Source: Metabacillus arenae
GTDB lineage: Bacteria; Bacillota; Bacilli; Bacillales; Bacillaceae
DNA: 64,000 nt
Assembly: GCF_014773385.1 (NCBI RefSeq)
Contig: NZ_JACXAI010000030.1
Location: 1-64,000, forward strand
Reading direction: 5' to 3'
Program-made: the position numbers and the translations under genes
Notes under the pieces: generated by a model
Databases searched by the model: none
What the model was told of the DNA's origin: nothing
What the model saw: the letters and a program-made list of their open reading frames with translations, nothing else
In this document: piece after piece, positions 55,005-63,539 of the stretch
Layout of the letters: the number at the start of each line of letters is the position of its first letter
Numbering within the stretch: the first letter of the stretch is position 1

Positions 55005-56189
55005 ATGAAACAAAAGGATCAAACATCAATATTAGTTTTATCGACCCTGTCAATGATTGTCTCATTTACAGTTTGGTCGGTCTTTGCACCGATTGCTACA
55101 GAAATTCAAAAAATTTATCAATTAAGTATTACAGAAAAAAGCATCCTTATTGCCACCCCAGTTTTATTGGGATCTTTAATGCGCATTCCAATGGGAATTT
55201 TAACAGATCGCTTTGGTGGCAGAAGAGTTTACGCTTTGACTATGGCACTCCTTATCTTACCGATGATTGGAGCGGGATTTGCAGATTCTTATGCCATGAT
55301 GTTGTTCTGGGCATTTTTTATCGGTATGGCAGGAACAACGTTTGCTATCTCGATTACCTATGTATCTAAATGGTATCCACCCCAAAAACAAGGTTTGATT
55401 CTAGGAATTGCGGGGATTGGTAATTTGGGATCAGCAGTGGCTAATTTTTTGATTCCTGTGATTTTTAATTCCTTTGGATTGGCATGGGTATTTTGGAGCC
55501 TTGCCTTCACAATGGCATGTATGGCTATTATTTTCTGGTTTGGAACAAAAGATGTACAAAGAACAAGTAAAACCAAGACTTTAAAGGAATCCTGGTCTGT
55601 ATTAAAATTTAAAGAAACTTGGCTTTTATCGATTTTTTATTTCCTTACCTTTGGAAGCTTTGTTACTTTTAGTATTTATTTACCTACTTTGTTGAATGAT
55701 CTTTTTAACATTACAGCCATTGATGCAGGAATTAGAACAGCAGGATTCGTTATAATTGCTACGTTAATACGTCCAGTTGGCGGGTATCTATCTGATCGTT
55801 TTGGAGCAAAAGGATTGTTATCCGTTGTCTTTAGCGGTGTATCATTATGTGGATTGATCATTGCTTTTAATATGGATAATAACTTTATTTTGTTCAGTAT
55901 AAATTGCCTAATTATCTCTATGTTGGTAGGGATAGGAAATGGGGCAGTTTTCAAGATGGTACCTGAAGTCTCAAGTGGGAATACGGGTACTGTAACTGGT
56001 ATTGTCGGTGCAATTGGAGGAATCGGAGGCTTTTTTCCTCCAATTGCGCTTGGATTTTCAAAGGATATAACCGGAGATTATTTTCTGAGTTTTATCTTAT
56101 TATTTCTTCTTTCCCTGTTTTGTTTATTCCTCAATCACACAGGAATTTATAAAACAAGAGTAAATGTAAGTTCACAGAAAAGTGCATAA
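55005..56189 (+). CDS. NarK/NasA-type nitrate/nitrite transporter (MFS)
   Basis: A 394-residue major facilitator with 12 hydrophobic segments, of the nitrate/nitrite porter family. The nitrate signature GIAGIGNLGSAVANFLIP lies in the first half and GIVGAIGGIGGFFPP in the second. GIGNGAVFKMVPE is typical of NarK. The MFS loop motif GILTDRFGGRRVY is present. I chose the ATG at 55005 with AAGGTGG upstream. No nitrate or nitrite reductase genes are in the window, so the transport direction and substrate are inferred only from the family. Confidence 0.88.
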   Translation: MKQKDQTSILVLSTLSMIVSFTVWSVFAPIATEIQKIYQLSITEKSILIATPVLLGSLMRIPMGILTDRFGGRRVYALTMALLILPMIGAGFADSYAMMLFWAFFIGMAGTTFAISITYVSKWYPPQKQGLILGIAGIGNLGSAVANFLIPVIFNSFGLAWVFWSLAFTMACMAIIFWFGTKDVQRTSKTKTLKESWSVLKFKETWLLSIFYFLTFGSFVTFSIYLPTLLNDLFNITAIDAGIRTAGFVIIATLIRPVGGYLSDRFGAKGLLSVVFSGVSLCGLIIAFNMDNNFILFSINCLIISMLVGIGNGAVFKMVPEVSSGNTGTVTGIVGAIGGIGGFFPPIALGFSKDITGDYFLSFILLFLLSLFCLFLNHTGIYKTRVNVSSQKSA

Positions 56190-56222
56190 AAAACTTTGTT
56201 TAACAATTTTGAACAGAGTCTC

Positions 56223-56264
56223 AGGCTGTTGAGAAAGTTTTTCTCGACAGCCTCTTTTTTTCTT
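56223..56264 (+). terminator. terminator after the NarK-type gene
   Basis: A 14-bp stem (56223-56236 with 56240-56253, core AGGCTGTTGAGAAA) with a 3-nt loop runs into CTTTTTTTTC. Confidence 0.9.
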
Positions 56265-56498
56265 TTATTGGACCAACTAAGGGGCACAAGCATACAGAGA
56301 AATCACTGAAATTTAAAAAAATTCATGAGTGAACATTTATTTTTAAGAATGTTTTCTTCGTTTATTGCAAGTATTACAGAACTGGATAGTAGATTCTCAG
56401 TTTGTAGTAATGAAATATGGGAACCCATAAATTAGCAAGGAGCTAAGCGTGTTTTTTACTCCAAACTTGAGTACGTAACCAAATGTTTACCTGCATTG

Positions 56499-57222
56499 TT
56501 ATTTAAGGGACCTAAGGTGTGTGATCTTTAGATTGTTGAAGCTCGCTGTTCCGCCTTCCGAAAAGAGAGTGATACCTTGATCCTCAGCTCTTGGGAATAT
56601 TAAATGTGAGTGTGTGGTTTTTCCATCACCCACAAATACTTCAATGCTTGATTTATCTACAAAAATTTTCAAATGGACCTGCTGCTTACTCCCATCAAAT
56701 GGAGCCTTACTTTCTACATATTGATGATCTTTGTCTGGGTGTCCGGTCTTTGAGCGATTGACATAAGAATAAGGCTGTGGCGAGTCAACGAAAACTCCAA
56801 CATCAACGTGTTTTTCTTTGTCAGTCGATTCTCTTAGCCTCAACCCTACATTTTTTGCTCTCTGTCCATGAGATATCTGCTTCTAATTGATAGACATCGC
56901 CTTTAATCAGAAGTGTTTCAGAGCCATTTACTTCAAGGTCTTTCAAGGAGTCTGTAGATGTTGCTAAGCTATTTAAGGCTTCTATAGGTTGGGAGGCTAA
57001 ATAGTATCCAATGTTGCCCTCATGCTTCAGTTCAATTTGACGAACAATCGAATCCATTCCGTTAAAATCCTCTTTCAATGTGGAAGTGTTGTGAGCATAT
57101 GCCTTTTCATTCGGTTTGTTCAGTTGATTCACTAGTAATGAAATACTTACAATAATAGAGAAAAAAATGAGCAATAAACTCAGTTGTTTATACCATTTCT
57201 TATTTATTCTTTCCTTTACCAC
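56499..57222 (-). pseudogene. levB: levB endolevanase, internally deleted and frameshifted
   Basis: Both ends of a LevB-type GH32 endolevanase are present but the middle is gone. The GTG at 57222 starts a membrane anchor (WYKQLSLLLIFFSIIVSISLL). After about residue 44 the text jumps to NTSTLKEDFNGMDSIVRQIE, which in B. subtilis LevB lies ~340 residues in. The five-bladed catalytic propeller with its Asp and Glu residues is therefore missing. A frameshift near 56830-56843 (between SWTESKK and RLRESTDKEKHVDVGVF) breaks the rest. The C-terminal GH32 sandwich (KIFVDKSSIEVFVGDGK) is otherwise well preserved. It lies just after sacB, as levB does in B. subtilis. Confidence 0.88.
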
Positions 57223-57285
57223 ATGTTTTCACCACGCTTTTGGTTTTCATACATACAAGGTAGGATAAAGGTATTTCTGAATAGA

Positions 57286-57323
57286 AAAAGAAAATGCCAA
57301 CAATTGTAGTGGCATTTTCTTTT
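57286..57323 (-). terminator. terminator between sacB and levB remnant
   Basis: A perfect 14-bp inverted repeat (57286-57299 with 57310-57323, core AGAAAATGCCA) has a 10-nt loop. On the minus strand it ends in a T-rich run, so it would stop sacB transcripts. Confidence 0.8.
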
Positions 57324-57347
57324 CTCTTGGATGTTACCTAACTATCA

Positions 57348-58808
57348 TTATTTTATAGTTATTTGTCCTTGCTCAAGAATACTATTTTTCACAACAGATG
57401 TTTTGTGACCTTTAATTTTAAGCTTGAAGCTTGGTGCGAAAGTAGATTTGTGGTCTTCGAAGTAACCTCTATTCGTCATGTAACTTGTTACAACTGCATG
57501 ATCACTGCCTTCTTGCGGAATAGCAAAATGAGCGTAATTCCAAGTGATATCATATGGGTCAAGATCATGATGCAGGACAATTCCAGTTTTATTTAACGGC
57601 TTGTATTTTCCAGTTAATGAGTTAGATACATAACCTAATAGATAAATATCTTCATCATCAATGCCATCAATCGTCATTTTTGATCCGCGGGAACTTGTGA
57701 ATACGTACCATTTTCCATCCTTTTCAAAGATGTTCGGACGTTCAATTTCATCTGTTACTGTATTTGATGCAACTAACGGTTTCATAACTCTTTTTAGCGA
57801 ATAATCATCATTAATTTCAATAATACCTAAAGCACCGTTTGATTTTTGAGCTAAATCCTTTTTAGGGCTTTGTAACAATTTGCTTTTCTCGTTTTGGAAG
57901 AAAGCTTCACTTTTGCCATAGTATGCTTTATTAAATAAAGATTCTTCTCCTTGGTATCCAGTTTCCGTTCCTGTATTAGCTTCGAAAACTAGATATTTAC
58001 GACCATTTTCTTCAATATAGTGAGGATCTCTTAATGTATGGTTATCAGAATAATCACCATTTCCAAAAGCTTGATCAACTGTTTGATAAATTTTCCCGTC
58101 CCCATCGAAGATTGATTTGTGATCTTTTATTCCATCTACTTTTAACGTGTTTGAATCTGATTGAGAAACATTGACTTGAGCTGTTGTTAAGGTTTGTTTA
58201 CCGAAAAAATTGTTCGCAGGATCCCAGCCATGGCGATTCGTATAGAATAAGCGAACTTCTCCATCATCTGTTAAAGTAGCAGAGCCTGACCATTCTTCTC
58301 CTTGATTTCTTAAGATTGGATCATCTGACTTGTATTTATCAGAGTCTTTAAACACTCTACCTGCATTTTTCCAGCTATCAATCCCTGTGTCACCAATTTT
58401 TTTATAGAACATGTAAATAAACGTGTCCCATCCTCGATCAGGATCTCCAGCTAAACCGAAAACAATTTGGTAGCCATTATAATTTGCAACTGTGCCATCG
58501 GCATTTTGTAGCGGCCAAGTATCCCACACATCTAAATCGATTACGTTACCATGCTCATCATATCCTTTTGCAGAAGGGATATTTTTGATGGTAGATTCAT
58601 CGAATTGAGGTACTGTATATCTTGAATCACCATGTTGTCCAATGATCTTGTGCATGTCTGAACGTGTCATATGGGAAAAGCCATATGATTCATTGTGATC
58701 GCGGGAGTCTTTTTCTTTCGCATATGTCAGCGATTCACCGCCCCCTAATAAGATAGCTGTACTAAGTGTTACGAATGTTACTTGTTTCGCAAATCTTTTA
58801 AAGTTCAT
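57348..58808 (-). CDS. sacB: levansucrase SacB (GH68)
   Basis: Secreted levansucrase, 486 residues, that splits sucrose and polymerises fructose into levan. The signal peptide MNFKRFAKQVTFVTLSTAIL continues to a likely cleavage site after LTYA (residue 30). The nucleophile Asp96 is in VWDTWPLQN. The transition-state Asp is in TLRDPHYIEE, and the acid/base Glu is in DEIERPNIF. IKGHKTSVV and EQGQITIK close the C-terminus as in Bacillus SacB. I chose the ATG at 58808 because AGGAGG is ideally spaced. The open frame extends 19 codons upstream. No SacY-type antiterminator sequence is obvious in the leader, so control probably comes from the adjacent two-component system. Confidence 0.96.
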   Translation of the reverse strand: MNFKRFAKQVTFVTLSTAILLGGGESLTYAKEKDSRDHNESYGFSHMTRSDMHKIIGQHGDSRYTVPQFDESTIKNIPSAKGYDEHGNVIDLDVWDTWPLQNADGTVANYNGYQIVFGLAGDPDRGWDTFIYMFYKKIGDTGIDSWKNAGRVFKDSDKYKSDDPILRNQGEEWSGSATLTDDGEVRLFYTNRHGWDPANNFFGKQTLTTAQVNVSQSDSNTLKVDGIKDHKSIFDGDGKIYQTVDQAFGNGDYSDNHTLRDPHYIEENGRKYLVFEANTGTETGYQGEESLFNKAYYGKSEAFFQNEKSKLLQSPKKDLAQKSNGALGIIEINDDYSLKRVMKPLVASNTVTDEIERPNIFEKDGKWYVFTSSRGSKMTIDGIDDEDIYLLGYVSNSLTGKYKPLNKTGIVLHHDLDPYDITWNYAHFAIPQEGSDHAVVTSYMTNRGYFEDHKSTFAPSFKLKIKGHKTSVVKNSILEQGQITIK

Positions 58809-58886
58809 AAATGTCCTCCTATAATTGTTTTTGGTGGTTGCTAGATAGCTTGGTAACAGCTCCACCGTGTTTTATTTACATATAAA

Positions 58887-58915
58887 ATTATAGGGTAGAC
58901 TGCATATTGTGGATA
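58887..58915 (-). promoter_or_regulatory. candidate sacB promoter with weak -35
   Basis: On the minus strand TATAAT (58892-58887) lies 79 bp before the sacB ATG. At 17-bp spacing the -35 region reads TATCCA, a poor match to TTGACA. This suggests activator dependence, which fits the neighbouring AraC-type response regulator. Confidence 0.4.
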
Positions 58916-58970
58916 TGTCATAGATTGATAAGAATTTAGTCGTATATTGACATAGAGAAGCATGATGAAT

Positions 58971-58995
58971 AAAAATATCCCCATTGCAGGGGATA
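58971..58995 (-). terminator. terminator after the sugar-binding protein gene
   Basis: On the minus strand a 7-bp stem TATCCCC/GGGGATA with a 6-nt loop is followed by TTTTTATT. It lies 73 bp beyond the stop of the binding-protein gene and separates it from sacB. Confidence 0.65.
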
Positions 58996-59067
58996 GTAAT
59001 GAATGGTTTGAGGTGAAATATGGTTGTAGAGTAGTTTATTCAGTTATTGAATTTTTAACCGTCATGA

Positions 59068-60351
59068 TTATTGACTGGCAGCTCTGTCCCAAGACTTCTC
59101 AAACTCTTTTAGTAATTGCTCACGATTAAGCTGTTTTCCGATATATAACTGCATCGAGGATCCGAATTCTTCTTTTACTTCAACGGGGAAGTGAAACCAG
59201 TTGGAGGGCATCGAATTTCCTTTCTTGTAGTAAGTTAGTGTATCATTGGCAAGGGGGCCTGAATGGCCAGCCTCTATGTTTTTAAACGCAGGAATAAATT
59301 TAAACTGTTCAGTCATAAATGTTTTTCCTTGTTTTGAAGAAATCATCCAGTTTAAGAATTTTTTGGCTTCTTCTTTCTTTTCAGGTGTTGATTGTTTGTT
59401 TACGACCCAATAATTTGAAACGCTGACAACTAACGCATCGTTTTTATGTTCATCATTAATTGGTATTGGAAGAAAACCAATATTCATATCAGGGGATAAT
59501 TTATCTAGCATCGGCTGTACCCAATTCCCTTGAAGAACCATTGCTGCCTCTCCTGATGCAAACAAACTTACTTCCATATTGTAGTCTGTTGTCAGGGGAT
59601 TATCATTTCCGTATTTTAATGTTAGATCCAACAATGTAACGATATCTTTGAATTGCTGATTATTAGTGATTGTTTCCGTTCCGGTATTAAGGTTTTTTAT
59701 AAAGGCCTCGGGATCTTCTTGTTGAGCAAAGGCAATATTTAAAAGGAGTACACCCAATTTCCATTCCTCGTAATAACCATTTGCAAAAGGAGTAATACCT
59801 GCTTTTTGTAATTGTTCTGCTACTTCTCCTAATTGTGTTAGAGTTTTTGGAATCGTATCGATGCCTGCTTTTTTAAACAAATCCTTATTGTAAATAAACC
59901 CGTATCCCTCAATATTTACTGGCATTCCATAAATCTTTCCATTGAATGTCATAGGGGATAATGTATCCTTATAAGCATTTTTCACCCATGATTGATCTGA
60001 AAGATCCTCCAAATATTTTCTCCATATTTTAGCATGTTCGTATCCGTTGTTAGTGAAAATATCAGGGCCTTTTCCTGCAGCGATCTGTGCTTTTAAATCA
60101 GCAAGATTATCAGTTGCGCCGCCAACAGTTTTTATTTGAATATCTATGTTAGGATTTTCTTTTTCATAAGCACGTACCATTTGTTCGAATTGTGTTGAAA
60201 TTTCTACCTTTGGATTTCTTACATTTAATGTAATTTTTTGGTCGGAATCTTTTTTTTCATTCGTTGTCTTTTCCGGATTTTTTTGACATGCTGAAAGAGA
60301 AAGGCTCAGAGTTCCAACTAAAAACATGTGTAATATCTCTTTTTTCATCAT
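59068..60351 (-). CDS. extracellular sugar-binding lipoprotein (ABC type, family 1)
   Basis: A 427-residue solute-binding protein. The signal peptide ends in the lipobox LSAC near residue 22, so it is a membrane-anchored lipoprotein. The body follows the bacterial family 1 extracellular solute-binding pattern: ITLNVRNPKVEIS, AQIAAGKGPDIFTNNGYEHA, KIYGMPVNIEGYGFIYNKDLFKKAGI, ASGEAAMVLQGNWV. Two adjacent ATG codons (60351, 60348) are possible, and the second is better spaced from GGGGTGA. No permease genes are nearby. It lies right after the response regulator gene and may feed a transporter elsewhere or serve as ligand receptor for the kinase. Confidence 0.9.
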   Translation of the reverse strand: MMKKEILHMFLVGTLSLSLSACQKNPEKTTNEKKDSDQKITLNVRNPKVEISTQFEQMVRAYEKENPNIDIQIKTVGGATDNLADLKAQIAAGKGPDIFTNNGYEHAKIWRKYLEDLSDQSWVKNAYKDTLSPMTFNGKIYGMPVNIEGYGFIYNKDLFKKAGIDTIPKTLTQLGEVAEQLQKAGITPFANGYYEEWKLGVLLLNIAFAQQEDPEAFIKNLNTGTETITNNQQFKDIVTLLDLTLKYGNDNPLTTDYNMEVSLFASGEAAMVLQGNWVQPMLDKLSPDMNIGFLPIPINDEHKNDALVVSVSNYWVVNKQSTPEKKEEAKKFLNWMISSKQGKTFMTEQFKFIPAFKNIEAGHSGPLANDTLTYYKKGNSMPSNWFHFPVEVKEEFGSSMQLYIGKQLNREQLLKEFEKSWDRAASQ

Positions 60352-60400
60352 TTCACCCCAATATCACAAAGATATAAATAGACGGAAATGGTTCCGATTA

Positions 60401-61576
60401 TCAACTTTTTAATTCAAGTTTTTTATCTAAATTTCGGTACTCAAAAGGTGTTATCCCAACCACTTTTTTGAATAGCTTTGAAAAGTATTTTTCATCCTGA
60501 TAGCCAAGCATTAAGGAAATGGAGAAAATACTTTGATCTGTTTCACTTAGCCAAGATTTTGCTTGTTCAATTCTAAGCTTGATAATGTATTTGGACAGGG
60601 GCATTCCAGTTTGTTGTTTAAACTTTCTTGAGATATGTTCGCGGCTTAAGAAGAACCGGTTTGCCAGTTTTTCTAGACTTAGTTCTTCCATATAATACAT
60701 TTCGACATAGGCAACAATGTCTTGCATTCGCCTCGCATCATCCAAGTCATTTAAACGGTGTATCGATCGGTAATTTTGATCATCCATTGCTTTTTGTAAA
60801 TCCTTGTACAATCCAGGAATTTCATTTAATAATCGTAACGTTTTACAGCTAACAATCCGTACTGGTTTATCAAATTGATGACTAAACCATTCTTCAATCG
60901 CTAACCAATGTTTTTGGGTTGAAATAACTAGACAAAGACTTTGGTCATGCTGAAGAGAAAAAGCATTTCCCCAGCCCTTATTAAGGAGCTCATCCGCTAA
61001 TCGCTTGATGTACGGTTCTGAATGATGCATATGATAAAAGGACATAAGTGTAAGATGGTATTCTTCTGCAAGGGGAAGAAATGAAGCGACTTCTGACTCT
61101 GCGAAGGGCTCCCCTAAACAAGCTTGCGTAACAACCTGATTCATACGAAACCTTTTGACGTCTTCAAGTATACCTGTTTCTTTGTGTTTACGTTCCTCTT
61201 CTTCACAGATCCATGATTCTACAGCGGCGCCCAATGTTTTATTAAATGGCTCAGCTTCAATCGGCTTTAATAAGTAATCGAAGCTGCTGTATTGAATAGC
61301 CTTTCGCATAAACGAATAGTCGTCAAAGCCTGTAATAAGAATCACTTTTCCTGAATAAGAAATTGAATTTAACCACTCAATTATTTCGATGCCGCTCATT
61401 TCAGGCATTTTTATGTCAGTGAATATAATTTCCGGATTTTCTTTAGCTATTATTTTTTTTGCTTCTTCTCCATTAGCTGCTTCTAAAACATCAGTGATTC
61501 CGTGTTGGTTCCACTCTCCTAACTGTCGGATAACATAACGGACATTGAATTCATCATCTATTATTAGAGCCTTCAT
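60401..61576 (-). CDS. YesN-type response regulator, AraC family output
   Basis: A 391-residue regulator. The N-terminal receiver domain (residues 1-120) has the acidic pair in LIIDDE, the phosphoacceptor Asp54 in IIFTDIKMPEM, and Lys in YLLKPIEAE. A linker of ~150 residues follows. The C-terminal AraC/XylS DNA-binding domain has two helix-turn-helix units (LEKLANRFFLSREHISRKFKQ and SISLMLGYQDEKYFSKLFKK). It follows the kinase gene by 41 bp on the same strand, so they form one unit. It probably activates sacB and the binding-protein gene. Confidence 0.93.
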   Translation of the reverse strand: MKALIIDDEFNVRYVIRQLGEWNQHGITDVLEAANGEEAKKIIAKENPEIIFTDIKMPEMSGIEIIEWLNSISYSGKVILITGFDDYSFMRKAIQYSSFDYLLKPIEAEPFNKTLGAAVESWICEEEERKHKETGILEDVKRFRMNQVVTQACLGEPFAESEVASFLPLAEEYHLTLMSFYHMHHSEPYIKRLADELLNKGWGNAFSLQHDQSLCLVISTQKHWLAIEEWFSHQFDKPVRIVSCKTLRLLNEIPGLYKDLQKAMDDQNYRSIHRLNDLDDARRMQDIVAYVEMYYMEELSLEKLANRFFLSREHISRKFKQQTGMPLSKYIIKLRIEQAKSWLSETDQSIFSISLMLGYQDEKYFSKLFKKVVGITPFEYRNLDKKLELKS

Positions 61577-61617
61577 ACAGTTCCGTCCTCCTTACAAAAA
61601 GTTTGATGTAACAATAA

Positions 61618-63432
61618 TCAGATTGTATCGATTTTGTTATAAAATGAGGTGTGCTGATCGTCCGTTACCTTAGTGTCTAGGGGAATAACAAGCTGAACTA
61701 AAAAACTTTGTCCTTGTTTTGTATCTAGCTTTAGACCCGCATTATTCCCATAGTTTAGAACCAATCGATCATGTATGTTTTTTAGTCCGATATGGTCATT
61801 TGAATAGGTTCTTTCATGAGGGGCGGTGTAAATAGTTTCTCGTAATGATTGCAGCTTTGAGTGTGATACACTTGAGCCGCTATTTTCTACTGAAAGGGTT
61901 AAATTTTCTTCTTTTATTTCTCCGTATATGTTCAAATGTGAATTATAGAAACCTTCTTCATAACAATGTTTAAAAAAGTTTTCAACAAGCGGCTGAATCA
62001 TCATACTTGGAATTTTCGTACTAAGAATTTCTTCGTTTAGTTTAATCGAAACATTAATATCGTTTCCGAAACGTACCATTTGAAGGGATAAGTAAGCTTT
62101 TATATAATCCACTTCATCGCGAACCAGGACCCATTGATCCGCGCGGATAGAGTACCGCATCATTTTGGATAATGATGTTACTAATTGGTATACATTTGGA
62201 GAATGTGATCGTAGAGCAACTGCCCCTATAGATTGTAGTGCGTTAAATAAGAAGTGCGGGTTAACTTGAGATTTTAGTGCTCTAAATTCGTTTTTTCGAT
62301 TCTCAATGTCTAGTTTATATTCACGTTCAATGTGAAGGTTAATGCGATCCATCATATCCTTTATATGCTTTTCTAAATGGCCGATTTCGTCTTCTCTGTT
62401 ATGATCAAACGGGACATTCATATTTCCTCCTTCAATTGACCGCACCTTTTGACTAAGCGTCTTGATTGGACGAGTGATTCTGTATGAAACAAATCCTATC
62501 ATTAACAATCCCATTATACCTACTCCAATTCCAACGAGTATGTTTGTATATGCAGTTTGGCTTGCATCATGGAATAAAAACTGACTAGGGGTTATCTTAA
62601 TTAATTTCCATTGATTTAGTGATCCTGATAGTGTTTTTGATAATATAATATCTTCTCCCGTATCCTTGTCTTTTTCATTGATACGCTTTAGCAGGTCAAA
62701 AGGAACTAATTTCCCGATAAGAGCAGGATCACTTGCATACATGACACGATCATTTGAATCAATAAGTAATACAGATTCTTCATTCTCCTGAATAAGGCTG
62801 TTACATAAACGGGCATATGCATCAAGATCGATATCGATCGTAATTAATCCGAGAAATTCGTTTGAAAACACATCAATTATTTTATTGTGAATCGTCAAAA
62901 CGACTGTTTTGTCAGACTTAGGAACAATTGCCGTATTATTAAAATTTACAATCTGATGGGGTGGCTCAATCAGATAGTTTAAGTTAGAATGATAAAGTTT
63001 ATTAAGTGATTCTTGGTTCAATAAGTCAGGGTTTAATTTAGGTACACTGACTCTTGCATTATAAGCCGTAAAAGATTCTTTATTTCTATTTAAATAAAAG
63101 CGAACCTGGCGGATTTCATTCCGCATAAGATAAATAGTTTCAATGCTCTTTTCTCTTGTAATGGGATTAGAATACCTTGAATCTTCAATATCATGACTAA
63201 AGATCTGAAATAAATCAGGATTCCGGTAAAGAATATATGGAAGATTAATTATATCCTGAAAGTATTGCTCTATTTCCGCTGACAATTTATTCATTTGATT
63301 ATTACTGACTTCAAGTGCTTGCTGTTCCACTCTATTTTTTGTATATCCATAGATGAAAAATACGGATAAAAAGTACGGTATAATAATAAATATAAGAAGC
63401 ATAAGGAATAAACGACTTTGGATACTCTTCAA
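61618..63432 (-). CDS. YesM-type sensor histidine kinase
   Basis: A 604-residue membrane kinase. TM1 is at residues ~8-28. An extracytoplasmic sensor of ~260 residues (dCache-like) follows, then TM2 near residues 298-318, HAMP (RITRPIKTLSQKV), a coiled linker, and the His_kinase domain. The phosphoacceptor His393 is in SQVNPHFLFNALQS, and the ATP-binding region has MMIQPLVENFFKHC and LKNIHDRLVLNYG. The family usually senses carbohydrates, often with a binding protein. It is the first gene of the unit, transcribed from the promoter at 63511-63539. Confidence 0.94.
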   Translation of the reverse strand: MKSIQSRLFLMLLIFIIIPYFLSVFFIYGYTKNRVEQQALEVSNNQMNKLSAEIEQYFQDIINLPYILYRNPDLFQIFSHDIEDSRYSNPITREKSIETIYLMRNEIRQVRFYLNRNKESFTAYNARVSVPKLNPDLLNQESLNKLYHSNLNYLIEPPHQIVNFNNTAIVPKSDKTVVLTIHNKIIDVFSNEFLGLITIDIDLDAYARLCNSLIQENEESVLLIDSNDRVMYASDPALIGKLVPFDLLKRINEKDKDTGEDIILSKTLSGSLNQWKLIKITPSQFLFHDASQTAYTNILVGIGVGIMGLLMIGFVSYRITRPIKTLSQKVRSIEGGNMNVPFDHNREDEIGHLEKHIKDMMDRINLHIEREYKLDIENRKNEFRALKSQVNPHFLFNALQSIGAVALRSHSPNVYQLVTSLSKMMRYSIRADQWVLVRDEVDYIKAYLSLQMVRFGNDINVSIKLNEEILSTKIPSMMIQPLVENFFKHCYEEGFYNSHLNIYGEIKEENLTLSVENSGSSVSHSKLQSLRETIYTAPHERTYSNDHIGLKNIHDRLVLNYGNNAGLKLDTKQGQSFLVQLVIPLDTKVTDDQHTSFYNKIDTI

Positions 63433-63510
63433 TTCTAAATGCTCCTTTCATTCGTGGAAAACAAATTCAAGCTTCTCACCGACTAATAAAGTCCTGCTAA
63501 TCTTATTAAG

Positions 63511-63539
63511 ATCTAATTCTATTTCTGTCATTTTGTCAA
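63511..63539 (-). promoter_or_regulatory. sigma-A promoter of the YesM/YesN unit
   Basis: On the minus strand TTGACA (63539-63534), a 17-bp spacer and TTAGAT (63516-63511) lie about 80 bp before the kinase start. Spacing is ideal. Confidence 0.7.

Noticed and set aside
58809-58880. SacY-type RNA antiterminator and terminator in the sacB leader
   Set aside because: I looked for the conserved antiterminator sequence and a terminator hairpin with a T tract in the leader and found neither.
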